From Tilletia caries (taxonomy: Eukaryota; Basidiomycota; Exobasidiomycetes; Tilletiales; Tilletiaceae), in assembly GCA_032718865.1 (NCBI GenBank), contig JALUTQ010000045.1, positions 1,488,001 to 1,552,000 on the forward strand: 64,000 nucleotides of DNA, written 5' to 3'. The notes beneath the pieces are model-generated. The model was given only the letters and a program-made list of their open reading frames with translations. It was not told the DNA's origin and did not search any database. Position numbers and translations under genes: made by a program. This document shows positions 11,728-20,079 of this stretch, piece after piece (the first letter of the stretch is position 1; each line of letters opens with the position of its first letter).

Positions 11728-12527
11728 CTAGGCCGATCCCATTGATCCACCACGGCCACCGCGCCCACCGCGAGCACCACCACGGCCACCACGAGCGCCT
11801 CCTCGGCCTCGTTCGGCGCGTCCTTGGCCTCGACCCCCACTGCTCATGGGGTTGGGGCTGTCAATGATCGGAGGGTGGATTGCGGGCGTGTGTGGGCGAG
11901 GGCTGTAGAGCAAGCCCAAGCCCTCCACGTGTCGCTGGTGGAGGGTACGCGCGAGGGCTTTGGTGAGTATGTCGGCGGTGTTGTCCGATCCCGACACCTT
12001 GCTGACGCTGATCCATCCCTTCTCCTGTGCCTCTCGAACATAGTGATACTGCACATCAATGTGCTTCGATCGGCGGTGGAACGCGGGATGCTGGGCAAGG
12101 GTGAGTGCCTCTGTGCTGTCCGAGTGGATGGGGACTGGACGCGCCTGCTGGACCTTGAGTCCGTCCAGCAGCTGAAGGAGCCATGCCGCGTCGCGTGTAG
12201 CTTCGCAAAGCGCGACGTACTCGGCGTGGACTGTGGAGAGGGCTGTTGTGGGCTGCTTCACGGACGCCCAGCTGATGGGTGTTCCGTACAGCTTGAACAC
12301 ATAGCCCGTCGTCGACTTGCGATCAACTGCATCCCCTGCCCAGTCCGAGTCCGTCCATCCTTCCAACACCGTCGATCCCATACCCTTACTGACCCAGATC
12401 CCCAACTCCCTCGTCGTCCGCAGGTATCCGACCACACGCAGGGCCGCTTCCATGTCGGCCTCGGTGGGCTGCGCGTTGCAGCGCCCGAGTACCCCGACGT
12501 GGAACGCGATGTCGCCGCGTGTCCCAA
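11728..12527 (-). pseudogene. Copia polyprotein: RNase H domain and RGG tail
   Basis: In-frame continuation of the copia reverse transcriptase after a one-base frame change at the C-run 12528-12533. It carries the copia RNase H signature: DSDWAGD, then STVHAEYVALCEA, then HSDSTEAL and KVSGSDNTADILTKAL. After the domain there is an unusual C-terminal tail of GRG/GGR repeats (about 11730-11850) ending GRGGSMGSA and a stop at 11728. Typical copia polyproteins end shortly after RNase H. Confidence 0.85.
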
Positions 12528-12533
12528 CCCCCC

Positions 12534-13056
12534 GCCCACATCAGCGAGCCGACCAAGGACTGAAAGACCTCTCGGTTCGCGGGCGGGGATGATGGGTCCA
12601 TGGGCCGGTAGGAGGGGTCCATGGGGGTAAGGACGGGGCGTGAGTGCCCGACGGGGAACCTGTGCACGAGTGAGTCGATGTATGCTGACTGAGACAGGTG
12701 TGCCCCCTGCTCCGTCCGCACAATGCTGATACCCAAAATCCATTTCGCCTCGCCCAGGTCCGACATCCTCCACCGCGCCTTCAACGCGGCCTTGATCTCG
12801 TCGATGACGTCCATGCTGGCGTCAGCAATGAGGATGTCGTCGACGTAGAGGAGGAGGTAAGTGTGCTTGCCGTTGTCCCCAGTGCGAATGTAGATGCACG
12901 GGTCTGACGCGATCGACTTGAACCCCATCCCCTTGACCATGTCGTCGAACTTCTTCCACCACAGACGTCCTGCTTGCTTGTACCCATAGAGGGCGCGCCT
13001 CATCCGCAGTGAGTTCCGTCCGTCCTCGAGCGTGTATCCCTTCGGGGGCTGCATGT
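12534..13056 (-). pseudogene. Copia polyprotein: second half of the reverse transcriptase
   Basis: Starts at the edge of the nested gypsy element with MQPPKGYTLEDG, the direct continuation of the frame that ends in MDVEL near 20080. Contains ALYGYKQAGRLWWKK and the catalytic LLLYVDDILIA motif, then LGEAKWILGI. The frame is lost at a run of six C (12528-12533) after SLMWAGG; one base fewer would continue into the RNase H frame. Confidence 0.88.
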
Positions 13057-13061
13057 ATAGC
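13057..13061. repeat. Target-site duplication of the gypsy element (left)
   Basis: ATAGC directly before the LTR at 13062 is repeated at 20075-20079 directly after the other LTR. Confidence 0.85.
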
Positions 13062-13377
13062 TATACTAGTCGAGCTAGCAATGAAGACAGTAGAGTATTG
13101 ATTCGATGCCCAGAACAAGTAAGTACAAGAGCAGGGAGCAGCGAGAAGGTGACGAGGACGAGAGAGGGAAGGCACTCGGCCGAGAGAGGACAAAGGGAAA
13201 GGTAGCGACGTGAGGGAAGCGAGCGAGAAAGATAAGAAAGAAAGGGAGATAAGATAGCGAGTCCACGTGGAGTTGCCACGTGGAGCCACTATCTCCGGAA
13301 GCGAGAGCAGTTAGAGAAAGAGAAAGAAAGGAAGGCCTGACCGTCTAGCACATAGCTAGTCTACCCCATCTAGCACA
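13062..13377 (-). repeat. 3' LTR of the gypsy element
   Basis: 316 bp. In element direction it starts TGTGCTAGATGG and ends CTCGACTAGTATA. I see no difference from 19759-20074. Confidence 0.93.
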
Positions 13378-13386
13378 TCCCCCCCC
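13378..13386 (-). other. Polypurine tract of the gypsy element
   Basis: Minus strand AGGGGGGGA directly before the 3' LTR. Its first bases overlap the pol stop codon TAG (13388-13386), so the element has no 3' untranslated spacer. Confidence 0.8.
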
Positions 13387-16300
13387 TAAAGAGCGGATCG
13401 ACCCGGATCCGATCGAACTACCAATCGTGACAGTGCATCGGCGTTGGTGTGCTTCCGCCCAGGTTTGTGCACAAAGCGGAGGTTCTCCATGTGCGGCATG
13501 AGGATCGCTCGGCACTTGGAAATCGTTGGGCCATAAGGAATGGGGCCAGTGGACTGCAGCATTCGACCCAAAGGAGCGTGGTCGGTCACCACCGTGACCG
13601 GAACACCTTCGAGTAAGTGTGCCAACCTCCCAAATGCCCAAGCTAGACAACAAAGTTCTAACTCCGCCGCAACCATCTTCTTCTCCGTAGGACTCGTCAA
13701 GCGCGACAAAAAGGCGACCGGACGCTCCACAAAGGTCACAGCCCGGCCATCCACGTCCACGACACGCGGAGAAGATGACGGAACGGCGAAGACGTCAGGA
13801 GGAGTGGTTGGCGAGGCCGTGAACCGCAGAGCGTTGAAGTCACGTAGGGCGCCCGGCAACTGAGGTACGCATCGAGAGCGGCGGGGAGCATCGTGAGTTC
13901 CGCCGATGGGAACATCCACTCCGTTCTCTTCACCAATTGACCCCTCTTCACCAATCTCAGACGCTGTGTCCGCAGGTTCCGCATTGTCAACACCGTCAGC
14001 CGCCGCCTCGACCGGACGTGCACGAACGGACGCGTATGGGTCCGGCCCCTTCGGCACAGCGTCCAGCTGCTCAACGGCGAATTCCGCCTGAATTCGAAGC
14101 GGAGAAGGCAGCGCCAACCGCACACGGTGTGTGGACAGTACCTCTGCGACGGGATACGGGCCCAACTTCTTTGCGACCAGCTTGGACGTCGAGACTCCCG
14201 GCACAGGACGATCCCTCAACCGCACCCATACAAGATCTCCTACAGCGAGCACCGGTAATGTCCGGCGGCGATGATCGTATCGCTGCTTCTGGACAGCGCG
14301 CGCCGCCGAGATGGTCTCCTTCGCCTCTTCCATCCGCTCCACCGCCGCGGCCAGCCTTTCGTCGAACAGTCCGACACCGTCATGCTCGGGCGCGTCAAAC
14401 AAAGCATGAACCACATCTGGGTGTGAGATAAACACCAGGTCGAACGGCCGTTGACCGGTGGTGACGTTGGGCGAGGAATTCAAGGCCAATTCCACGGCGG
14501 GGACCACCCGGCGATCCCAGGAGCGCGACGACTCAAGACACATTGTCTGCAGCGTCACTTGGATCGTTTGGATGAAGCGCTCGACAACGTTCGCCTGCTG
14601 GTGATGAAGAGGTGACAGGGTGAGGACTGCGCCCAGGGAGGCGGCCAAGGCCTGCATGTCCCGACCGGTCATCTTCGCCTCCGAGTCGGAGGTGATGCGA
14701 CGAGGGCGCCAGCCCATCCGGAGGACACGGTCAGAGATCACCGCAGCGACGCCGGCGGCCGAGATATCCTTGGAGCAGGGCTGCAAGATCACCATACGGG
14801 AGAAGACATCAAGGATCACCAAGACGGCGTCGATGCCATTTTGGCAGGAGGGAAGGCCCAGAAGCAGGTCCAGGGCAATCTCCTCGAAAGCCGATTGTGG
14901 ATCATCGTCAACCCTCAGGGACCCAACCCGCCTCGGTACCTTCACAGCCTGACATGTCAAACAGTACCGCACCCACGCTCGGACGTAGGACGCCAGTCCA
15001 GGTCTCCAGAAGTCTCGTGATACCGCCAGTAGGGTTTTGGTGAAGCCAAAATGACCACCATCATCGTGAACGGAGCGCAGCAGTTCAGATAACCCTCCCA
15101 CCGGCAAAGCAACTCGACCGTCGACCCGCCGAACCAGGAGGCCGTTTGCCAGTGACCACGGAGAATCCCGGCCGGCCTCAACGTCCTTCAAGATGGGTGA
15201 GAAATAGCGGTCTTCGCGCAGCCACACCAGCCAACGCTCCTTCGCCAGCGGAGTGGGCAACTGCAGGACGGATAACGCGAACAGACGAGCGGACTCGGCA
15301 GAGGAGGGGGGCGAGCCAAGACGGTCATCTTCGTGCCACTGATGGAGGACGGCAGCGAACGCCTCTTTGCTGGCGTCGACATACAGCAGATACGGGCGAC
15401 TGGAATCAGGATGCGCGAGGACGGGGGAATTTGCGATGGCGGATTTCAAAGCCTCGAAACTCTTCTGCCGGGCCTCACTCCAATCAATGGAGACGCGATC
15501 TGCGGAGACGGCCTTCCCCTGAGCATCCGTCAATCGGTATCGGCCGTCTACGTGTTCATACCGCCAACCCCTGGTCAACGCCGTCAACGGACCAGCCACC
15601 CGAGCAAAGTTTGGAATGAAAGGTCGATAGTACCCAAACAGTACAAGGACATGGTACAGGTCTCGGAGCGTGGTGGGCGGTGCCAGGGACGTCACGGCGG
15701 AAGCACGGTCCTTCCAGACGGCGAGGCCGGCGCCGGAAACCTTCCGCCCGAGGAGAACGAGGGAGGAGACGGCGAACGTACACTTCGCGGGCCCAAACTT
15801 CAACCCGAAGGCCCGAGCGCGAGTCAGCAGTTGATCGAGCGCCCATACGTGTTCCTCCACGGAGCGGGAAGCGACTACGATGTCGTCAATATAAACGACA
15901 GCGTGGCGCCAACGTAGGGCGGCGAGGAGGCGGTCCATGAGGCGCTGGAACACGGCCGGTGCATTCCGAAGGCCGAAGGGAACGGTCTTGTATTGGAACA
16001 GGCCGCGGTGGCATGTAAAGGCGGTCTTCCACCTATCCTCCGACTTCACCGGCAACTGGTGATAGCCCCGCAGCGCGTCCAGGGAAGAGAACACCGTCTT
16101 CCCGGTCAAGGTGTCGAACACGGCGTCGATATGGGGCAGAGGGTACCGATCGGGGATGGTGGCGGTGTTCAGCTGCCTGTAGTCCACGCAGAATCTCCAC
16201 TTGCTCTGTTGCTTCACCATCAGGACTGGAAAAGATACCGGACTAGCACTGGGTTCCACGACGTCCCAGTCAAGAAGCTGGTCCAGAGCAGTGTCACAGG

Positions 16301-18173
16301 CACGGAGCTTCTCGGGGCTCATGCGTCGAGGCGCCTCTGGACGTAGAACGGCGTCGTCCCGGAGATGAATCTCCATCTCGTGATCAACGACCCGACCCGG
16401 ACGGCCATCTAAGGCGAAGGCCTCTCGGTGCTTACGCAGAAGCTCGACGATGCGAGGATCTGGGACGCTATCGTCACCGACGCCGACACGCCAGTAATCG
16501 TCAACCACGACGGTCGCCGCATCTTTCGCTAGGTGACCTCCGAAACCGTGCTCGCCCTCGAAGACGTCTATAGGAGCGGCGTCCGGTTCGTCATCAGACG
16601 ACCCCGCGGTGGACTGAGGGTGCGAAGAGGTAGCAGGTGTTGAGATCGGGGTACCCAGAGTAAAGGATTCAGCGGTGGCGGCCACGGTGTCACCGAGGTG
16701 AGCGGCTATAGCGTCGGCAACAGGTGTCCGTCGCTCCAAGCGAACATCGGCATCCCCAACATTCGTCAGCAGAATGTGACCGGTAGCCTTGGTGATCATG
16801 CCCATAGGTCCCGCCAGTCGGACACTCTCCTCTGCGTTCGTCATCAGGCGGGGATGGGCGGCGTAGTCGACATCCGAGGCTAACGCGCCCACATCCACGG
16901 GCACCCACGAATGGGAGCGGGCAGGAACGACCACATCGCGCGTCAAACACAACTCCGCTTCTTTAGCGAAAGGACCCATCATCGATTCTTGGACCGCGAA
17001 ACGGTAGGGGCCAGCGATGGCCCGGCCACCGGATGGGTCGATGGAGAGCTGGTGACCGACGATGAAGTCAAGTCCCAAAAGGATGCCAGGGCCAAGCGAA
17101 GGAAGTACGTGGAAGTCGTGACAGGCCTCCAGCTGTATGGGCAGGCCTCTCGCATCGTGTGCATCGATAAAGAAGGTGATCGTGGCATACCCCAGAGTGC
17201 GGGTGTCACCGATGCCATGGACGACGATCGGATCTCCTTTTGCCGTGCCCCCCAATCGCGCCAGAAGCGACGCATCGATAGAGCTCAACGACGCGCCGGT
17301 GTCCAAAAGGGAAGGCAGCGGTGTGCTTTCGGAATCATTCACGCGAATGCGCGTCGTGAGAGGCACATGACGGCGGTGACCAAGGCCTGTCCCAGTGACG
17401 TCTAGGACGGGTAAGGCCTCCACGCGAGAACCTCGTCTCACGGGCCGGGCCAGAGGTCTATCATCAGCCTGGACTTCCCAAGACCGAGCGTGGTGGAACG
17501 ACGATCGGTCTGCAAAATACAACGCCGACTGCGGGCCCATCTCCCGAATCTTGTCCTTCACAGTCGCCCTGCTGGCTTCCCAACCGGCCGGAATGCGACC
17601 CAAGGTCATCGCCGTGCACACCATTGCGGGCGTAATTCTGACTATGGAGCCGGTATCTTTCAAGGACTCCCCTGCGACACGGTTCACCGGTCTACCGTCG
17701 TCAAGCATTTCCAAGGAAGAAGAATCTTGGTTAGCGCCCTGTTCTTCATCGAAGCTATGGGAAGCATTTACTCCCCTCAAGGGGGGCCCGGAGGGTCTCA
17801 GGTCAAGCAGTGGTCCAGGCTGCTTGCCATCTCCACTCTCGGTCCCCGCGTCGTCACTGTACCCCGGAGAGAGGCCCCTTCCTGGACCACTGGGGGGTTC
17901 AGCCCTCTCTCTCCGGCTCTTGAATCCATCGTCTGTGGACCGATGGGGGCTGAGGTGAGTCGCTCGGTGTGCCGACTCACCAGAATGATCTGGCTGACCA
18001 TTCTTTTTGCTGCTGAGCAGCGGGTGGGCACCGTCACCCCTTCCTCCGTGCACGGCCAGCTGAACGTCGACAGACGTGACGCGGTCAACATCGTCGGGAG
18101 GTTCAGGAGGCACGTGGAGAGGGGACGGCTCGTCTGGGACGGCCTGTAGTTTTACGACTTTACGGTCGCTCAA
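13386..18173 (-). CDS. Gypsy Pol polyprotein (PR-RT-RNaseH part 1-IN-RNaseH part 2)
   Basis: An uninterrupted frame of 1595 codons with no ATG at its start, in the -1 frame relative to gag and overlapping the gag stop. Protease LLDTGAS at about 290-295. Reverse transcriptase 640-815 with FCVDYRQLN, FSSLDALRGYHQ, VPFGLRNAPAVFQ and YIDD at 761-764. RNase H begins normally at 927 (YLLYVDAS, Asp933, then AAVLHQ) but breaks off. Integrase: zinc finger H1036/H1041/C1071/C1074, catalytic Asp1102, Asp1163 and Glu1198 (34 residues between the last two), GPY module KKLGPYPVAEVL near 1335-1346. Residues 1471-1583 are the missing RNase H remainder: RPVAFLSR, Glu1504, VVTDHAPL (Asp1531), HKPGRKHTNADALSR (Asp1579). 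No chromodomain seen. Confidence 0.95.
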   Translation of the reverse strand: MSDRKVVKLQAVPDEPSPLHVPPEPPDDVDRVTSVDVQLAVHGGRGDGAHPLLSSKKNGQPDHSGESAHRATHLSPHRSTDDGFKSRRERAEPPSGPGRGLSPGYSDDAGTESGDGKQPGPLLDLRPSGPPLRGVNASHSFDEEQGANQDSSSLEMLDDGRPVNRVAGESLKDTGSIVRITPAMVCTAMTLGRIPAGWEASRATVKDKIREMGPQSALYFADRSSFHHARSWEVQADDRPLARPVRRGSRVEALPVLDVTGTGLGHRRHVPLTTRIRVNDSESTPLPSLLDTGASLSSIDASLLARLGGTAKGDPIVVHGIGDTRTLGYATITFFIDAHDARGLPIQLEACHDFHVLPSLGPGILLGLDFIVGHQLSIDPSGGRAIAGPYRFAVQESMMGPFAKEAELCLTRDVVVPARSHSWVPVDVGALASDVDYAAHPRLMTNAEESVRLAGPMGMITKATGHILLTNVGDADVRLERRTPVADAIAAHLGDTVAATAESFTLGTPISTPATSSHPQSTAGSSDDEPDAAPIDVFEGEHGFGGHLAKDAATVVVDDYWRVGVGDDSVPDPRIVELLRKHREAFALDGRPGRVVDHEMEIHLRDDAVLRPEAPRRMSPEKLRACDTALDQLLDWDVVEPSASPVSFPVLMVKQQSKWRFCVDYRQLNTATIPDRYPLPHIDAVFDTLTGKTVFSSLDALRGYHQLPVKSEDRWKTAFTCHRGLFQYKTVPFGLRNAPAVFQRLMDRLLAALRWRHAVVYIDDIVVASRSVEEHVWALDQLLTRARAFGLKFGPAKCTFAVSSLVLLGRKVSGAGLAVWKDRASAVTSLAPPTTLRDLYHVLVLFGYYRPFIPNFARVAGPLTALTRGWRYEHVDGRYRLTDAQGKAVSADRVSIDWSEARQKSFEALKSAIANSPVLAHPDSSRPYLLYVDASKEAFAAVLHQWHEDDRLGSPPSSAESARLFALSVLQLPTPLAKERWLVWLREDRYFSPILKDVEAGRDSPWSLANGLLVRRVDGRVALPVGGLSELLRSVHDDGGHFGFTKTLLAVSRDFWRPGLASYVRAWVRYCLTCQAVKVPRRVGSLRVDDDPQSAFEEIALDLLLGLPSCQNGIDAVLVILDVFSRMVILQPCSKDISAAGVAAVISDRVLRMGWRPRRITSDSEAKMTGRDMQALAASLGAVLTLSPLHHQQANVVERFIQTIQVTLQTMCLESSRSWDRRVVPAVELALNSSPNVTTGQRPFDLVFISHPDVVHALFDAPEHDGVGLFDERLAAAVERMEEAKETISAARAVQKQRYDHRRRTLPVLAVGDLVWVRLRDRPVPGVSTSKLVAKKLGPYPVAEVLSTHRVRLALPSPLRIQAEFAVEQLDAVPKGPDPYASVRARPVEAAADGVDNAEPADTASEIGEEGSIGEENGVDVPIGGTHDAPRRSRCVPQLPGALRDFNALRFTASPTTPPDVFAVPSSSPRVVDVDGRAVTFVERPVAFLSRLTSPTEKKMVAAELELCCLAWAFGRLAHLLEGVPVTVVTDHAPLGRMLQSTGPIPYGPTISKCRAILMPHMENLRFVHKPGRKHTNADALSRLVVRSDPGRSAL

Positions 18174-18177
18174 AAAG
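18168..18177 (-). promoter_or_regulatory. Candidate -1 ribosomal frameshift site between gag and pol
   Basis: Minus strand reads GCTTTTTGAG. In the gag frame this is GCT TTT TGA; re-pairing one base back on the T-run gives TTT then TTG and enters the pol frame. It is not a classic X XXY YYZ heptamer, so this is inference from frame geometry. Confidence 0.55.
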
Positions 18178-19759
18178 CCGAGGATTCGGCCTCATCGACC
18201 TCCTCATAATCGCAGGTTTCGACGAGTGAGTACGCTTTTCCAACGAGCGTGTCGTGCTCGAAGTCGAAGTGAGGCTGACCGCACTTCCCACACGGTCGGT
18301 TCAGTCGCAGAACCCGACCATTCTCCTTCCGGTATTGGCGTGGGATATCACCTTTCGCCTCCAACACACGACTGGGGTCGTAACGGAAGGATCGGCGTTG
18401 ATCCGCGGGGAACGTCGAGGGCGACGTCAAGGGCTGGTGAGTGTATGCACTTGACGCGTGGGTGGCAACCGTGTTCACCCCTTCTGTCTGCCGTTCGACC
18501 CTATGTATCCGTCGCCAGATTGGTTCCTGCTCTCCCAGCTCGAGCTTCAGTGCGATCACCGTTCGACCGGTTCCACGGGGAAGGCGGATAATCTGCTGGA
18601 GGGATGGGGGGAGACCGTCCAGCACATCGTTGACGAGCATCTCCTCCGGCGTCCCATCCGGAGTGGCCTGACGGAGCATACGGATCTTCACTTGTGAGTA
18701 TCCGAGAGCGGTTTCCTTCTTGGGATCCCACTGACGCGCATAGGCCGTCTTCCTCAACGTGATGTAGTCGACCGGGAAGTTGTCCCGCATAGCCTTGAAG
18801 TAGGAAGGGAGATCAGGCATCGCTCGTACTTCGGCATCCGTGAGTGCTACGTGCCACTCGCGAGCGTCGCCCTTCAACGCTGACGGAATTGCTGCCCTGA
18901 CAGCGGCCTGCCATGCTCGGCTTGGGTTAGTCCGAGCAACGTCGCGGACGGTTCCGATCCAGAACTCGAGCTCGAGAGGATCACCCCGGAACTCGCCCAG
19001 ACGTTCGGCCTTGCAGTACAAGACCTTCTCGTTGGTCGCGATGTCCTCAGAAGCGGACGGCAACCGCGAGTCCCCCCGCACCTCAAGACGGACGTCGTCC
19101 GACGGATATGCTCCATTGCGTGCCTCCGACCGAGGCCAAGGCTGCGACGTGAGTCCCAAACCAACGCGCCCCACGCTTGGAGCGACGGTAGACGGGACGG
19201 CGGAAGGAACAGTCGGAGTACCGTGTTGGCCCAGGTACGGGGTGGCGAATGGAGGACGGGTGACCGAGGCGGTCGAAGGAGCCGGAACGGTCGTCGAAGG
19301 CGGTGTGTATGCTTCGGTCGCGTCAGCAGGGAGAGCGGAGGCGGACTCCAAGACGGCCAGGCGACGACCGATGTCGGCTATGCTCCGATCATGTCCGGCC
19401 AGGCGGTCAAGCACGTCGCCCCGAAGGCGTGCCAGGTCGGACTTGACCTCGCTGGTAGTGAGAGTGAGGGTGGCGGTTTGCGCCGTGATCTTGCTGTCAA
19501 GCAGGCGAGAGATGTCGTCGATCGTCAGGGCGGGCTTGACGTCGCTCGCGGGTGCAGAGCCCGGAGCGGAAGTGAGGGTGGACTCGGGTTGGGTAGAAGA
19601 AGACATGCCGCGTAGCAGGGCGTCGGGGTTGTCAGAATAGAAAGGGATGTCGGTCAGGTGGGAAATGGCAAGCCGGGAGCGTGTGGCTGGGCCGGCGGGG
19701 ACGGTGGAACTCGAGCTGGAAGGCGTAGAGCTAGGAGGCGAATCTCCTCTTATCACCAT
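18170..19759 (-). CDS. Gypsy Gag polyprotein
   Basis: 529 codons from an ATG whose A is the last base of the 5' LTR; a later in-frame ATG (MSSSTQPES) could also serve. The N-terminus is Ser/Pro/Thr-rich. Then a capsid-like region (VLYCKAERLGEFRGDPLELE, FWIGTVRDVARTNPSRAW, LRKTAYARQWDPKKETALGY) and a C-terminal zinc-finger-like CGKCGQPHFDFEH. It ends GCT TTT TGA. Pol starts in the -1 frame at this point, and the T-run would let the tRNA on TTT slip back one base, so expression of Pol probably needs -1 frameshifting here. Confidence 0.88.
   Translation of the reverse strand: MVIRGDSPPSSTPSSSSSTVPAGPATRSRLAISHLTDIPFYSDNPDALLRGMSSSTQPESTLTSAPGSAPASDVKPALTIDDISRLLDSKITAQTATLTLTTSEVKSDLARLRGDVLDRLAGHDRSIADIGRRLAVLESASALPADATEAYTPPSTTVPAPSTASVTRPPFATPYLGQHGTPTVPSAVPSTVAPSVGRVGLGLTSQPWPRSEARNGAYPSDDVRLEVRGDSRLPSASEDIATNEKVLYCKAERLGEFRGDPLELEFWIGTVRDVARTNPSRAWQAAVRAAIPSALKGDAREWHVALTDAEVRAMPDLPSYFKAMRDNFPVDYITLRKTAYARQWDPKKETALGYSQVKIRMLRQATPDGTPEEMLVNDVLDGLPPSLQQIIRLPRGTGRTVIALKLELGEQEPIWRRIHRVERQTEGVNTVATHASSAYTHQPLTSPSTFPADQRRSFRYDPSRVLEAKGDIPRQYRKENGRVLRLNRPCGKCGQPHFDFEHDTLVGKAYSLVETCDYEEVDEAESSAF
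19739..19758 (-). other. Primer-binding site of the gypsy element
   Basis: Directly after the 5' LTR the minus strand reads TGGTGATAAGAGGAGATTCG, with the TGG expected for pairing to a tRNA CCA end. I could not assign the tRNA. The site overlaps the first gag codons. Confidence 0.6.
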
Positions 19760-20074
19760 ATACTAGTCGAGCTAGCAATGAAGACAGTAGAGTATTGATT
19801 CGATGCCCAGAACAAGTAAGTACAAGAGCAGGGAGCAGCGAGAAGGTGACGAGGACGAGAGAGGGAAGGCACTCGGCCGAGAGAGGACAAAGGGAAAGGT
19901 AGCGACGTGAGGGAAGCGAGCGAGAAAGATAAGAAAGAAAGGGAGATAAGATAGCGAGTCCACGTGGAGTTGCCACGTGGAGCCACTATCTCCGGAAGCG
20001 AGAGCAGTTAGAGAAAGAGAAAGAAAGGAAGGCCTGACCGTCTAGCACATAGCTAGTCTACCCCATCTAGCACA
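19759..20074 (-). repeat. 5' LTR of the gypsy element
   Basis: 316 bp, apparently identical to 13062-13377. Contains an inverted CCACGTGGAG/GTTGCCACGTGG patch near 19960-19985 and purine-rich blocks. Confidence 0.93.
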
Positions 20075-20079
20075 ATAGC
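20075..20079. repeat. Target-site duplication of the gypsy element (right)
   Basis: ATAGC, matching 13057-13061. The site is inside the copia reverse-transcriptase reading frame. Confidence 0.85.

Larger units (their letters stand above)
13062..20074 (-). mobile_element. Ty3/gypsy LTR retrotransposon with split RNase H, nested in copia
   Basis: Minus-strand element of 7013 bp with two 316-bp LTRs that look identical, a 5-bp duplication ATAGC, intact gag and an intact 1595-codon pol frame. Very compact: the gag ATG overlaps the last base of the 5' LTR and the primer-binding site, and the pol stop lies in the polypurine tract. Domain order is gag, protease, reverse transcriptase, first part of RNase H, integrase, GPY module, remainder of RNase H. 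Identical LTRs imply a recent insertion. Confidence 0.95.

Noticed and set aside
13386..18173. Chromodomain on the gypsy integrase
   Set aside because: After the GPY module the sequence is acidic linker and then the displaced RNase H part; no chromodomain motif.
19731..19986. Short ORFs in the gypsy LTRs (also at 13061-13289)
   Set aside because: Identical in both LTRs and lying in regulatory repeat sequence; no protein features.
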